Shown piece after piece: positions 45,654 through 59,282 of a DNA stretch of 64,000 nt; positions within the stretch are counted from its first letter, which is position 1, and each line of letters opens with the position of its first letter. The DNA lies in assembly GCA_024663395.1 (NCBI GenBank), contig JANFAH010000003.1, forward strand, positions 2,170,001 through 2,234,000. The letters are read 5' to 3'. The position numbers and the translations under genes are program-made. The notes below the pieces were generated by a model, which was given only the letters and a program-made list of their open reading frames with translations, searched no databases and was not told the DNA's origin. The DNA comes from Pisolithus tinctorius (lineage: Eukaryota > Basidiomycota > Agaricomycetes > Boletales > Pisolithaceae).

Positions 45654-48600
45654 TCATCCAAACTTGCCTCTGGAACTGGTGCTATCCTGGAATTCTGCAC
45701 CTGTACGATATGAAAATGACGGGAGCCTACGGCAAGGGCGACTGCCACTCACTCCTATTGACATAACGTATCCATTGAATACAAGGTCTCGTATCTTGGA
45801 GCGTTCCCGGAAATTATAGTCGGTCGTCGTCTGGCATTGTATTTGGCATTGCGTGGTACATTGTATAAAGCGCCCAAGCATGCTAAATTTGCCCCAGTGA
45901 ACTTTCTTAGGTTCTGTACGACTGAAATCAGGGTTTCCTTCGTGAGCGCGTATGAGATCCGACATGTGGACTTCACTGCAAAGGTACACATCAGGTTTTG
46001 GCTATGAAACAGTGAAGTGGTCAGTTACAGGGCTGGTATACATGCTCCTTTAGTATTCTTGAGAGCCATTCGATAGGCTTGGTGAGCGCCTCTCTGCTGC
46101 AACAAGACATCCCATGACAACAGATTTTTGTAATGGTCCGGATATTTGGATTTAAATGTCTCCATGGTGTCGTCACCCTGAAATGTGGAATTGTTGATGC
46201 CGGCGACGAACGCACGTAGAGCGGAGTAGTTGTTTAGGGCACGAAGCTTGTGGGCAATGTCGACGAACTTCTCAATTTGTTTAGCACGGTTCCTTGGTTT
46301 GTCGTGGCAGAGAATGAGAGACACAACCCTGATGCTCTTCAGGCCAGATCAGGCATGGAGTAGCATTGTGTTTCTCACCAGTCCCCTAAATAATTTGATA
46401 TTGCGTTAAACCTCGCGATGGTATCTGTCTCTGGATCTTTGCGACCCGGAACGATAGTATAACGTAGCCAATCTCTTGGCTTGATACAAACCTCGTCAGC
46501 TGCGGCCAACTATAAAAAACGAAAATATTACTTCTATTGCCATGAAAAACGATGCTTCGACCCGTGTTATCTCTTCCGCAATCTCAGAGCAGTCGTAATT
46601 TTGCAGCTCCTGCGAATGCTTAGAAAGTTCCTTCAGCAGCTGCTTCAGCGGGATGTCGGGAGAGTCAGCAACCGGTGTCGACACAGGCATGATCAATGCC
46701 ATCGCACTTAAAGGCAGGCTCTGTTTTCGCTCTCTCGAGCTAGAGCCTGTGGAAGCCTCGTAAGATGGTGTGACGGACGATTTGCTCGTTGAAGCTGAAG
46801 TCGACCCCGCAGCTAGCGACGACCCAAGCGTGTCATCTTCGCCGTCAGAAATACAATAGGGATCTTCAGTATCGTCCAATATGGGCTCTGCTTTCCGTGC
46901 CCATGCGGCATCAACATCGCGGACATTGGGTATATGCTCCAGAAATGGCAAGAAATCGGAACCATAATGGCAAAGATGGGTTTTGCGCAAAATGGACTTT
47001 ACTAACGCGCTCAACGCTCCAGAGGTATCGGGAACAGCAAAGTCTTGAGGATAACGCTCAATCCAGGTTTGCAGCAGATGACAGATCCTCAAGATGATTG
47101 TCTTCAAAAGATGCAACGAAAACTTCAGCAGGTGGCATACCTCATCTCAGCATAGCCTACAAAGCCTGAGTCACCTAGGGACTTGTCCAGTTCCCGCATA
47201 CGCTTCTGCATGGCCAACAAGACGTTCCGAGGACTTGCGAACCTCCGATACGTAAGTAAGAAATGTGAGATGAAAGTTGGGTCTGGGAGTAAGATGTAAG
47301 TTTCATCAAGAAAATAAAGCAGTCCAACATACCATCTCCACTAACGGCAAGGAATAGCAACTTGTCAAGCAACTCCTCTAGCGTGACATACTGGGCGGAT
47401 CGCCTGGAGAGACTTAACTGAGGTTCGGAATGACCAAAACAGATAAACGCACGTTTCCTTCTCCTTTAGGAGCTGACGTTCTTCTTCATTAAGACCGTTC
47501 GTCACGTCGCCAGCCCGCTGCAACGGTAAGACTGATCCTAGCTGCGTATTTACGGCAGCAGAAAGGTTATTCGTACTACGTGCACTTGACAATTTTCGCT
47601 CTTCCGAATCTTGTGACTTGGGTTTCTCGTGCTCTGCGCGGAGATCCGAGGTCGAGCGTGCGCGAGTAGGAGAACCCGCAGATGAAGGGATGGGGATCGG
47701 GAGATTAGCTGTAGGCGAAAGCTGGAAGGAACCTGAGCGGTCTTGGGATGATGTATGATTCGGTGGTGCTGAGGACGGCGTGCGTGCCATGGACGTCGAA
47801 CCTCGACCCTCCCACAAAACGGCTGGCGCTGCAGCATCCGGTGTAGCAGAGTTTCCGAGGTCGATATCTGATACATAATATGAACACGCAAAAACGATGG
47901 CTGGGTCGATGTACTCACTGTGTGTGCGGGCGAGCCACCGTAACATGTAGCCGAAAGCCTTCCTCATTTTTACCCTCCCAGTGTCACTGAGATCCACAGC
48001 CGCCACCTGGATATCGTATTCAGCGAACAAATTCACGGGCATCGCTCGGTCGACTACTGGTTCCAAGTCGGATTTAAGGGCAATCGCGACAACGCAATGT
48101 TTCATCGGGCTTATCAACCCTTCGCAATAGTAAGTCGCTGAGAGTGGTCTCGACGTAAATATGGACATACGAAGAAAATCGGGCACCGGAGCAAATGACG
48201 ATGGATCCGCAGAATCGTAGCATACAAAAATGCCACCCACGGGAGGGAGTGTCGCGACGCTTGTAATATCCAGCTCGTAAACGCATACTACATGAGGGAG
48301 AGATTCGCGCTTCGACGATTCCGACTTCCTAACATCTAAGCACAAAAGCTGAAGGACGAACAACTTGAATGTGCAGAGAGGACTTACAACAGAAGGGAGA
48401 GGATGATAGGCCGCTGGGCGCATTAAATAGTGCATCCAAGTTGTTCACACCGTGAGACCGTGCATCTTCGGCGACAAAGGTAGACTTCCCGCAGCCAGGA
48501 GTGCCAACGACCGCAATGCGAAATTCCCTCGAGTGCAACTTGGGCGCCTCAATAAACACTAGTTGCTGTGAAATAGACGGGAAACTCACTGAGAGTTGTG

Positions 48601-49411
48601 TCGTATCAATGAGTAGGGGCCGACTGCCAGAACTGTCGGTACTCCCTTGCAGGCCAAGACTACCGCTCCTGACGCGGCCAGACATAACCTCCGTGATGGA
48701 GGAATGTCTCGGAAAAGATTGTAATGATGTGGTTGAATGCAGTCTTCGGCTGTCATCGTGAGGTAGCGGTTGGGCAAACGTAAAGGGGAGGGGAGGTTGT
48801 TGGTTGCGAGCAGGAAGCTTGAGATCACCAGGGCGTCGGGACGGGCGGGCCTGTTCACCGCCCTTGACTGAGGTTCGCCTACCTTTATCTATCGAACGTT
48901 TCAAGGGTGGCCAGGAATCGGATTCGAGGCCTTGGTCGATGGCGGAATCGTTGCCATCACTGGCAGTACTGACGCTGTGACCCCGCGAGCGCGCATATGG
49001 GGGTATGGTCTCCGGTTCACGGCGGCGGCGAGCGTCGATAGACAGTTCTGACCTACGAGCTCTTGACGAATCTGCGTTGGGAAGAGTGGCGTTCCTAGCA
49101 CCTGTTGGCGAGGGTGGCACGGAGTCCTTGGGTTGGTGGACGCGTAGCGAGTCAGCTGAAGCAGATTTCTGGTGAATTTGTTGCTGGACGGAATCGGCGG
49201 TGGAAGAACCGCTTGCACATGGTTGACTCTCTGGAGAATATGGCGTGGCGGGTGTTGAGGGCTGGGGGGCGGATCCGCCCGTGGCTGTTTGCGAGTGAAG
49301 ACCGGGGGAATCGTGAAGAGCCGTGTCCGAGTCGTCAGGCATTTCAATGGGCGGGAGAGTTGGAATGGCAGGCAGTGAATGGGAGGAGTCGGTACTTGTG
49401 TCAGTTGTCAT
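45654..49411 (-). CDS. Ras guanine-nucleotide exchange factor with N-terminal GTPase-like domain
   Basis: Layout from the N-terminus (MTTDTSTDSSHSLPAIPTLP at 49411): about 270 disordered residues; then a Ras-like P-loop domain with EFRIAVVGTPGCGKSTFVAE (near 48490), a beta-strand with GGIFVCYDSADPSSF and the G4-like ALKSDLEPVV (near 48070), and KMRKAFGYMLRWLART; a Ser-rich linker; a RasGEF N-terminal (REM) region with YVTLEELLDKLLFLAVSG and AMQKRMRELDKSLGD (near 47250) and LLQTWIERYPQDFAVPD; and the CDC25 catalytic core, with SLILCHDKPRNRAKQIEKFV, IAHKLRALNNYSALRAFVAG and KFSMLGRFI (46330-45860). GTPase-like and GEF domains in one chain is the notable point. The C-terminus is either at 45654 or, with a short intron, at 45554. 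It would activate Ras or Rap at membranes; the partner is not known. Confidence 0.85.
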
Positions 49412-49602
49412 GATGGCTGCATCCGCTGAGTCGCGGCTTCTGCTGGTGCAGCGATTAAAGCAGCCGAACGAGAGAGAGTGGCGAGCAATGCAAGATTAGC
49501 CTGCTGATGGCATATGAGAGATGGTTTAGACGCTCGCCGGTCGGGGAGAGGCCGACGCCGAGTATTGGAATCTCAATATTTCAATCATCTCACTCTTCAC
49601 AG

Positions 49603-51938
49603 TCACAACAGTCGTCGATTGGAAGGAGGTACTGGTACTGGTACTCTACTACTCATTTGTCTCGAGTGTGATAAATGGAAGAAAAGAATCGGGTATTTCA
49701 CAAGTTCCATATATACCTCTACCCTGAACACGGAATGAGGACCCGGTCGCACACGGCGGAAACGGATGGACAACTTACCTGACATCCCTATCACAGACAC
49801 CGCTTTTTGCAAGGCTCGCACCGAGAAATACCTCACATCAGCATCCCCATCATTCTTCTCCTGTTCCAACGTTGGAACGACTTTCTGTTTGATAAATTCC
49901 CGGCCTTCTGCAGTGCTTCCGAATGTCGTGGCCAGAACCTCTAAGGCCTTGCAAACGTTGAATCGTATATTGGGAATCGGGTCCGCAGCAAGCTGCAGAA
50001 GAGGGCCGATGATCTCGCTTTGTATAATCGGTAACGTCAGCGAAGGTGAAATAGTCTAGCATGCCTCAAGTGAGTCCCGTGATAACCACCCTCAAAGGAC
50101 AGACGTACCGCAATGGCCTGCACAGTCGTCATGCGATACAAGTAGTTAGGATGCTGCCCCATTCCCATAACTTTGGGAACAATGGCAACCCTGGCCCACT
50201 CAACCCCGAAGACCTCCGTCAATTTTTTCAGGTTGATGGTGGCGGCTTCGCGTATGCTGAAAACAGTATCACCTAGCCAGGACATGCACAAATTTCCAAG
50301 CTGTTCGTCGAAAAAGGGCTTTCCGAGTTGGGTCGCAAGTAGAGGGATGTATTCTATAATCGCTTGCCGAACGCGCCACGACTTATCTTCGGCAAGTTCG
50401 AGAATCGCAGGAAGTAGACTATCAGACAGCAGTTCGATGTCAATTACTTGACAATCTTATGTTAGAGAATTTCATGCATGATAATGTGGTGCACCATACC
50501 GCCGTTAACTGTCTGTAGTTTACTGATGACATTCAGTCGGACGTCAGCGGATTCATCCTTGAGTAGATGCAGGAAAAGAGGGAGAAGATTTTCAATAGTG
50601 GCTTCTCGGCCAAGGAGTGGTGCAAGTCCACTTATTTGGTTTGCCAACGCAGCTCTAACATGCTGAGAGGTGTCGTGTGACAGGTCACGCACACAAGGGA
50701 CGATACGAGCCAGGATAACCTCCCTGTCCAGCAGTTTCGAGAAACCTGATAGTCAAAGGGACTTGTTTCAGCTTCGCGCGAAAAATATGACCGCCCTCAC
50801 CTGGAATCTGTCCAGCAGCCGCAGTGCGGACCTCAGCTTCGTTATCTTTTAATAGTTGCACACATTGGCCGATCAACTCCTCCCTAACGAGTTCCACACC
50901 AACAGCCTCAGCCAGCTGAATCGGGCGAACGTATTATCAGACTGCCGGATGGTTTAGACATACTCATACCTCATTAAAGTGCGTTGCGGCCATGTATCGC
51001 ACCCTCCAACTCTTATCAGAGACGGTAACCCTTATTTGTTTCAGCAATTGCTCTTTTACCTCCTGTGGCGTGAGTTGTTGGGCGATGGTAATGAGATCTT
51101 CCACGGTTAACAGTCGCACTGAATCCTGGTCGTCACCATGAAGTCTGCGATAGATTGGCAAGCCGTCCGTAAGGACATGTTGCTTGGACAAAGCCTTCAC
51201 GAACGCCTAGAGGATGTGTCGCGTTAAAGTTCCATCAGAGGCCGTCTTTGGATGAACGTACCCCCAGCGATCGCGCAGCGGCACGCCGTACCATAGGCGT
51301 GTCGTCTGCGCCCAACGCGGAGAACCCCTTCCGTAATTCCTCCTGCAGTGCCGGCGACACCTTCTGATATACAGGGGCGTAGAGTGCAGCAGAGGAGGTT
51401 CGAGAGGTGAACCATTCGCCTTGTGACAGGCGCTTTAACAAAGGGATATAGTGTTCTTCGATCTGAAGAGGAGACAGGACACCAGCTATCTTGGCAATAG
51501 ATTCTGCCGCCTATGATTTCCTATATGATGCTATTCCAAGAAATAAGAAATAAGAAACATACCTTGTCCCGAACTAGAGTTTCTTCCACGGCAGAGAGAT
51601 TTTCGAGGGGGCCCAGGAGAACATGTGCATGCTGGGGTCCACCGATATACTCCTCGAAATCTCGGCCTAGTTCCTCCGCAAGCGCCAGTAATACTTCATC
51701 TTCGTCATCGACAGAGTCCTGGAGGAAGGGAATGAGCTCATTCCGTGCACGATCTGGTCCCAGGGCAAGGGCTATCGTGGGTATGCTGTGGATAGCATTG
51801 AGTCGCAGTTGGACCTCGTCCGAGCGCAACTCGTCAATAAGCACGGCAATTGGCGCGATCTAAGCAGAGTGTAGATAAGCTGAAGCACCTATTGGAACTC
51901 GAGGGACACACGTCGTCTACGTTGAATGCTTGATCCAT
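49603..51938 (-). CDS. TPD3: Protein phosphatase 2A scaffold subunit A (PR65)
   Basis: HEAT-repeat scaffold that holds the catalytic C and regulatory B subunits of PP2A. Starting MDQAFNVDD at 51938, spliced to [20 protein letters not shown], the repeats run through [128 protein letters not shown] and [15 protein letters not shown]. The terminal block is [19 protein letters not shown], then [20 protein letters not shown]. Repeats end near 49800; the open frame then runs on for some 45 extra residues to 49603, longer than usual, which may reflect an unrecognised last intron or an alternative end. The start is 287 bases from the divergent mutarotase. Confidence 0.93.
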
Positions 51939-52225
51939 CGAGGCGCTGGAACAAAACGGTGAGGAGGATTCAGAATCGGAGAGAAGGAACGCCAAGCTAC
52001 ACGGAGAATATCGTGATATTGATCCTTTATGATTGGTTGCAAGATGGCGGGCAGTCTAAGAAAGAATGCTAGGAGATTCTGTCGACTTGAACAAGGCGAT
52101 CTTGGCTATGTAAGTGATGTGCGGTGATGTCCTTTTTTGGGAGATCCATCAACTTGTCTACGCAACTGACTAAGTCATCGCAAGTACTAGTACTTCAGGG
52201 GAACGACCATCGTCGCAAGGGAAAG
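51939..52225. promoter_or_regulatory. Divergent promoter region (TPD3 / mutarotase)
   Basis: 287 bases between two divergent start codons. It contains an upstream open run (52124 on) that does not start a gene. No specific site could be assigned. Confidence 0.4.
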
Positions 52226-53303
52226 ATGCCTGTCCAGCTACTAGACGGACGCGTGGTTCTTTCCCATCCAAAGGTAACTCCTCCCTCTAACAACGATAAG
52301 TCACCAACGTCTTCTCCAGGGCGCGTCTCTCGAGGTTCTACTCTTCGGTGCTACCGTCACATCGTGGAAGGCTGGATCGCACAGAGACCCACAACCTTCC
52401 GAGCGGCTATTCTTATCATCTAAAGCCGTTCTTGATGGTTCCAAGCCAGTTCGGGGTGGCATTCCCATCGTGTTCCCATGCTTTGGTCCACCGGTCCATC
52501 CCGAACACTCCCGCCTCCCTCAACATGGCTTCGCTAGAAGCGAACTTTGGAAGTTCGACAGCGTCGTCATGGATAACGATGCTGGTGTCTCCGTGAGGTT
52601 GAGTAAGTCCAGTGGCACATGGGTATTATCCTTGCTTAATGAATTTGGGTCAGCTCTGGAACCAACGCCGGAGATTGCAGCCAAATACAACCGACCATTT
52701 CATCTGGCATATGTGCTCACTCTGGCGGAACATCAATTGAGCGCAGCCCTTCACGTCACTAACACCTCGACTTCTGCCGACTTCCCCACTGATAATCTTG
52801 AATTCCAAGCCTTGTTTCACACTTACATCCTCGCTCCTGCGGGTCAAGTTCTCATCTCCCCGTTGCAAAACGTCAGGTATTATGACAAGACAGCAGCGGC
52901 CGAGGAAGACCGAAACTTGGCGAGGGTGGAGTCCAGGTTAGGGGTCGATGTCCTCAAGTTCACCGATTCCGTCTACGAGGATGCACCACAGAAATACGAC
53001 GTAACATGGCCTGGTGGAGGATTAGAGATAAAGACAAATGCTTTGAAGGATGTTGTCATTTGGAACCCGCAAAGGGATGCTGGAAGTAGAATGGCAGACA
53101 TGGAGCATGCCGGGTGGTGAGGAAGGCCGTCAGCGTGTTTCATCGGCATAACTTGCTAACGAAGTCGAACAATAATATTTAGGGAAAGGTTCGTCTGCGT
53201 CGAACCGGGTTATGTGAGGGGATTCGCAAAGGCAGAGCCCGGAAAGACGTGGATTGGACAGCAAGTTCTCTCCGTAATCCAGGAAGAAAGGAGAATCACT
53301 TAA
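52226..53303 (+). CDS. Hexose-6-phosphate mutarotase (glucose-6-phosphate 1-epimerase-like)
   Basis: An aldose-1-epimerase-fold enzyme that interconverts alpha and beta anomers of hexose 6-phosphates, of the YMR099C group. Exons 52226-52273, 52320-53116 and 53183-53303 give 321 aa, near the family length. Motifs are GATVTSWKAGSHRDPQPSER with SSKAVLDGSKPVRGGIPIVF, PCFGPPVHPEHSRLPQHGFA, TLAEHQLSAALHVTNTSTSA, FHTYILAP, DVVIWNPQRD and the catalytic-type CVEPGYV. The His in LPQHGFAR and the Glu in VEPG are expected to be active-site residues. The protein acts in the cytosol. The last intron (53117-53182) starts right after AGW. Confidence 0.93.
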
Positions 53304-53498
53304 TGTTGGTTATTATATTGGACGGACTGTGTCCATTTGTACAGAAGCAGGCAGTTTTTTTGTGATAGGAAATATTTGTTGTGTTGATCAAGTTGTGGTT
53401 CTACCGATGACTAAGCAGGAAACGGTTAACATCTGACAGATGCATCCAGTCATTGTACCTTCATTCCTTGCTCCGTTGTGAAATGAGCCGACCGACCA

Positions 53499-56400
53499 AT
53501 GGATTTCTCGGCGCTGAGCGGATCGACGTTCTCTGCCCATATTAATCAGATCGACTACACCATATGTCCTCCGGGGCTACTCGACAATTCGGCCCTCCCT
53601 CGCGTACCTGTTATTCGCATCTATGGCACATCCTCTGCTGGCGAAAAAGCTTGCGTACATATCCACCAGGTGTATCCTTACTTCTTCATCGAATACACCA
53701 AAGAGATGACCCCAGAAAATGGTATGGACCCCACTATGTTGACCCCTGTCTGCACTAACGTATGATTATCCAGTCAACCGATATATTACTAAGTTATCCG
53801 TCTCACTCGACCACGCCATTGCCCTATCTCTCAAGCGTAATCCAGGCTTCCAGTATGTACGGGCAATTACACTTGTCAAGGGCGTGCACTTCTACGGCTT
53901 CCACTCTTCATACTCGCCTTTTCTCAAAATACACCTCATCGATCCTGCACTCACAAATCGTGCTGTAACACTGCTGCAAACTGGCACCATCATGCGAACG
54001 AAATTCCATGTATTCGAGAGTCATCTGAGTTACCTACTACAATTCATGTGCGATTTTGGTTTATACGGGTGTGGGTGGATAAATCTGGGTGAAGTTTGGG
54101 AGCGCAGCCCAGAAATTCAAGAACCACCACCTTCAGAGCGACTGTACTCATTCAAGTTTTCCCCGTACTATCGTCAATCTCGGATGCCCGTTGAGGTCGA
54201 TGCGGTTGCCCACCAAATACTCAACCGCCATCAGCTTCAAGCCCGCAACGTCCACAACGGATTGAATATTACTGCCCTCCCTCTTCCATCCGAACCTGTC
54301 GTACTGAGCGTTCGTGAATTATGGGAGGATGAACGAAGACGTCGGATTAGCAAGGGCTTATCTCCAACTCCAAAGTTGCCCATCGACACTGGTAAGATTC
54401 CCAGAGGCGGGGGCGGTGATTGGGTTGCAGAAGCTCGGTGGTGGGAAGAACTCAGGAGGAAGATAGAATTGGAAAAGCAGGACGGCTCATTCATGTCCGA
54501 AGGTCATTCCGGCTGGGAGAGGTGGGTTATGACGACCTTCGAGAGTGTGGAGGTTCTTTGGGAACCTCGGTGGAAGGTTTGGAAGCCAAGCAAAGGTGAT
54601 GTGGGTACAGCAGAAGATGGCATTTCTCACCCGATGGAGGGAACCCACAATCCATTTGCTCAAGCTTCTCAAGGCACCCCTTCTTCATTGACGGGAAAAT
54701 CAGAAGAGGCCGAAGTAGACGTGGATGTGGTAATACTTTCCAGCCAGGACATTGACCTGACGACGGCAAGGAACGAAGGTGAAGATGGCGAGAACGATGA
54801 TACCGAGGATGTCATTGATAGTGGAGAGCATGAGGAACTGGAAGATTCCTCACGGAACCTGCCGTTCGAGGGAGAAGTCGTCTCCGATGAGGCACCCCGA
54901 GGAAGGTAAGTGCAAAGGATGTACTACTGCTCTGGGAACTACAGCTGCTCTAACCTTAGTGGAAACAACGACCACACCATGGGAACCCCCAACCGCTTTT
55001 CAAACGTCTGGAATAGACTCTCAAGGTCAGCCATGACGTTCCATTTTTTCCCCCCCAAACTTACGACCAAACAAGAGAGAAACGACCGCGCAGTACTTCG
55101 GAGCTTCGTTCAGAACCAGCGACACCGAGAAAGTGGGTGACGCGATCCAGTTAAGAAATGTCGCAGTAACTGTTTGTATGTGAATGCAGAGTTCGAAGGC
55201 TGTCGCAACAGCTGACCACCCACGACATTGTGACACGATCGGCGTAGGTTTTTTCTTGCTGGTTGGATAGGCAATACGTAAATGATTCGCAGTTCACCAG
55301 ATTTCGCACCTGACATCGAAAGGCTCGAGGCCGACAATCCGTTCCTGATCACAAATGGAGACCAAACGTCATTCCGCTTGACTTTTGGCACTTGTTTTGA
55401 CTATTGATACTCGTTTCTAGGCTACTATCGCCTGTAAAAAATTCTGCCCATTCGGATTGGGTAGGGAGACGACCAGGTATATATGGAACTTCGAATGCTC
55501 GAATTCCTCGTGCATCTTATGGTTCGTCGAGGGGATTACAAACATACCATCTAACCTCTCGCAGTAACGGCTATGTCTACGCAAACTCTCCGCCTCGAGT
55601 TGCTGATTTATTTAGCACTATCGAAGATCATGGCTTTCCGTGGAAGTTATATTCTGACCCCTTCTACTCCAACAGAGACGATGTCCCTGACAGACCGTGG
55701 GAATATGGGGGTCTTGTATATAATTTGAAGGGCGGTGGAGGCATAGACTCGTTGGAGGAGTGGAAGACAAGTGAAAGTTTTCCAGCTCTCACGTTTGCTG
55801 GAAAGGCATCTGCAAACCGCGTCGGAGGATGGGAGTATGCGAGTTGCGCACCAACTTGTCGACAAATTAAGGTTTGGTTAAAAGGCCACCCCCTCTTACA
55901 GGGAAAGAAAGCGAAGATGCAATCACAGGTGCGCTGCCTCGTGACATCTTCGGACCTATTCATCTCTACCCTAATTGTGATGGTTTAGATTGAAGGGCGC
56001 ACTCAAGCTAACTTGTTTGGGTTGAATTCGGACCCTAAGATATCTGCATGCAACAACACTCGTAGGGGACAGCACATGACATTACTTTCTGTAGAAGTTT
56101 TTGGTAGGTCATTATCGAGGCTATGCCATCACTCCGACAGATATATCCTGTTTCCAGCTCCTTCTCGCGGCAACTGCCTACCCGATGCAAATGTCGACGG
56201 AATTGCAGCTCTATTTTATGCTTTTGGCAGTGATGATCCAAGCTCGGGTCTTCTTCGCCAAGGCATTTTTGTCCTTGAAAGTGATCAAACCAACGTACAA
56301 CGTTTAGGCGCATTCTCTATAGAGAGTTTTGCCAGTGAACTTGACCTTATCAATCGGTTGATCGATGTTGTCATTGACCTGGATCCCGATATCCTGTTGG

Positions 56401-59246
56401 GTTGGGAGGTGCAGGCTGCTTCTTGGGGCTATCTCAATGCCCGGGGGAACCATTATGGTCGGTCCTCTTTGCCTAACTTAATTCCCTGCTATACTGACTA
56501 ATTACAGGATTCGACTTGGCCGAGTTAATATCGAGGGCGCCAAGTCGCGAATCGGGGAATGACAATCAACGTTGGGATCAGAGGTCAACGACTACATTTA
56601 AAGTCGTTGGCCGTCACGTCTTAAATGTCTGGAGGATCATGCGGAGTGAACGCAATCTGAATGTATACACATTCGAAAATGTCGCGTTTCATGTCTTACG
56701 GAGGAGGTAAAACCGGGACAACCTTGCGCATTCCTTTGCTGAGAAACATCCCTAGATTCCCCCGTTATACGCCATATACACTAACAGAATGGTTTAATAG
56801 CCCTGTTCCAGCTCATACCTCCCGTGTCTTACGCTACTTCGCCGACCGTACATCAATGAATCTCGATATACTGGAAGAGACAGAAGTCATTACGAAGACA
56901 GCGTAAGTAATTTTAACTCTGACTTAATAGACAGGTTGTGACGATTTCAGTGAGTTTGCTCGTGTGTTTGGAGTCGACTTCTATTCCGTCATTAGCCGGG
57001 GGTCCCAATTTAAAGTGGAATCTTTCATGTTTCGTATAGCGAAACCTGAGTGTTTCGTGCTCTTATCCCCAAGCAAACAAGATGTGCGCCCTTCAATTAT
57101 GGCACTCGAACGAATCATATCTAAGTGAATGCGTAGGTCGGGAAGCAGAACGCCGCGGAATGCGTGCCTCTCATCATGGAACCGTTGTCTGGGTATTATA
57201 ACGGGCCACTCGTTGTCCTGGACTTTCAGTCACTTTACCCGTCTGTTATGATTGCATACAATTATTGCTACTCGACCTGCCTTGGACGGATAACCGACTT
57301 CCAGAGCCGAAATAAACTCGGTGTAACGGACCTGCACCGACCTATTGGGCTACTAGAGAAGTTGCAAGATCACGTTGCGAGTGCGTTGTTCCATGGCGGC
57401 TGTGTGCACGGCGATTCAATTATTCCGTAGTTGCGCCAAATGGTATTATCTACGTGAAGCCGGCGGTGAGGCAGGGCCTCCTGGGCCGTATGTTAACCGA
57501 GTTGCTGGACACTAGAGTGATGGTGAAGCAGGCCATGAAGAGCGTCAAGGATGACAAGGTATGTGTTTCCTTCAAAACGTCTGTATCTAGAAGTTCACCA
57601 GTCGTTAGGTATTGCGTCGTACACTGGACGCTCGTCAACTTGGTCTCAAGTACATCGCGAATGTAACCTATGGATACACCAGTGCCTCATACTCGGGACG
57701 TATGCCTGCGGTTCAAATTGCGGATAGTATTGTGCAAAGCGGACGGGAAATATTGGAGAAGGTAGGCTGATCAACCATCCGGGATTAAGCAAACTTATCG
57801 GTGTTCGAGGAAGGCTATCAATGTCATCGACTCCACCGACAAATGGGGTGCCCGTGTGGTCTACGGTGATACGGACTCTCTTTTTATATATCTCAAAGGA
57901 AAGACGAAAGAGCAGGCTTTCAGGATTGGTCAGGATATTGCGGATACGATAACTGTAATGAACCCAGCACCGATAAAACTGAAGTTCGAGAAGGTAAAGC
58001 AGGCCGTTCTCTCTCAGAACCTTGAGTGATATTGGGTTACAGGTGTACTTGCCTTCTGTTCTCCTGGCGAAGAAGAGATATGTAGGCTTCAGTTTCGAGA
58101 CATTAGATGTCAAGACACCTTCTTTCGATGCAAAGGGAATCGAGACCATCCGTCGTGATGGCGTCGCCGCCCAATCAAAGATGACAGAGGCTTGTCTAAA
58201 GTGAGTAGATGTTGCAGTGTCGTCAAAGTCGTGCGTCGATTGATTGGCTACGGAGGATATTGTTCCGTACGCAGGATTTAAGTCTGGTGAAGCAATACTG
58301 CTGTCGGACCTGGTCCAAGATTCTACGCAACAAGGTTTCTTTTCAAGATTTTATCTTCGCAAAGGAGGTTAGGATGGGTACTTACAGGTATGAAATATGC
58401 TGTGTGGAAATCAATCCGCCGTTAACGCATCCCTGTTAGCGAGAGAGGGCCGCCCCCCCCAGGCGTAGCAGTAGCTGCTAGAAGGATGTTACATGATCCA
58501 AATGACGAGCCTCAGTACGGCGAGCGTGTCCCATACATAATCGCACGTGGCAGTCCTCATAGCCGATTAATTGAAAGGGCTGTGACACCAGAGGAAATCC
58601 TTGCCAATCCGTGCGCGATCAATGTGTGCTAACTCTTGGGTCACTCACAATCTCCACAGTCACTTGCAAATCGATGCAGTGTATTATATCGAAAAGGTTC
58701 TTATCCCTCCACTAGAACGTATCTTCAACCTTGTCGGTGTAGATGTACGAGCCTGGTATGAGGAAATGCCAAAGGCGATTGAAGTCGATCAGCGTGATCC
58801 ATTGGCATCTTCCCCAAAGAAGCTAAAGACATTCACAACTAGTAGACTCAACATCGATGAACATTTCTCGAGCACGCGTTGCCTGGCATGCAATTGTCCA
58901 GCCTTTGCAGAAGGTTGGTTTGTATCTGATACCAGGGGATGAATGCTGACATTCACCAGGGATTTGTGAGGACTGCCAGAATAATTCTCAAGAAGCCATT
59001 CCCAACCTCTTACGACGGCTGCACAAGGGCGAAAGAAGACTTCTGGATACCCACAAAGTATGTGCGACCTGCACGGCCAATGCATTGGCAGAACCGATCG
59101 AATGTGTCAACATCGATTGCCCTTGGTTATACGAGCGCAATAAAGCGGAACGAAAAGTAGACTTTCTCGAGGGACTGCAAGCAGTGGTTGAAGACCTTGA
59201 TTTCACGGACAACGAGGACATCCATTGTACAGAATTTTCCCTGTAG
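53499..59246 (+). CDS. REV3: DNA polymerase zeta catalytic subunit
   Basis: Large B-family polymerase of error-prone translesion synthesis, working with Rev7 and Rev1. It begins MDFSALSGSTFSAHINQIDY, then an N-terminal domain with RVPVIRIYGTSSAGEKACVH and VHFYGFHSSYSPFLKIHLID. A long acidic, disordered centre (to about 55400) follows. The exonuclease-like block has IDLDPDILLGWEVQ and the beta-hairpin. Then the polymerase: GPLVVLDFQSLYPSVMIAYN (motif A, near 57210), LKYIANVTYGYTSASYSGRM (motif B, near 57650), VVYGDTDSLF (motif C, near 57862), and KLKFEKVYLPSVLLAKKRYV. The C-terminus has two Cys clusters, CLACNCPAFAEG...CEDC and CATCTANALAEPIECVNIDC, the second being the 4Fe-4S type that binds accessory subunits. 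More than ten introns interrupt it; the borders between 54900 and 55450 are the least certain. Stop at 59244-59246. Confidence 0.93.
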
Positions 59247-59282
59247 CCTGTATGTGGCACACTTGTATCGTAGCGAAATATC

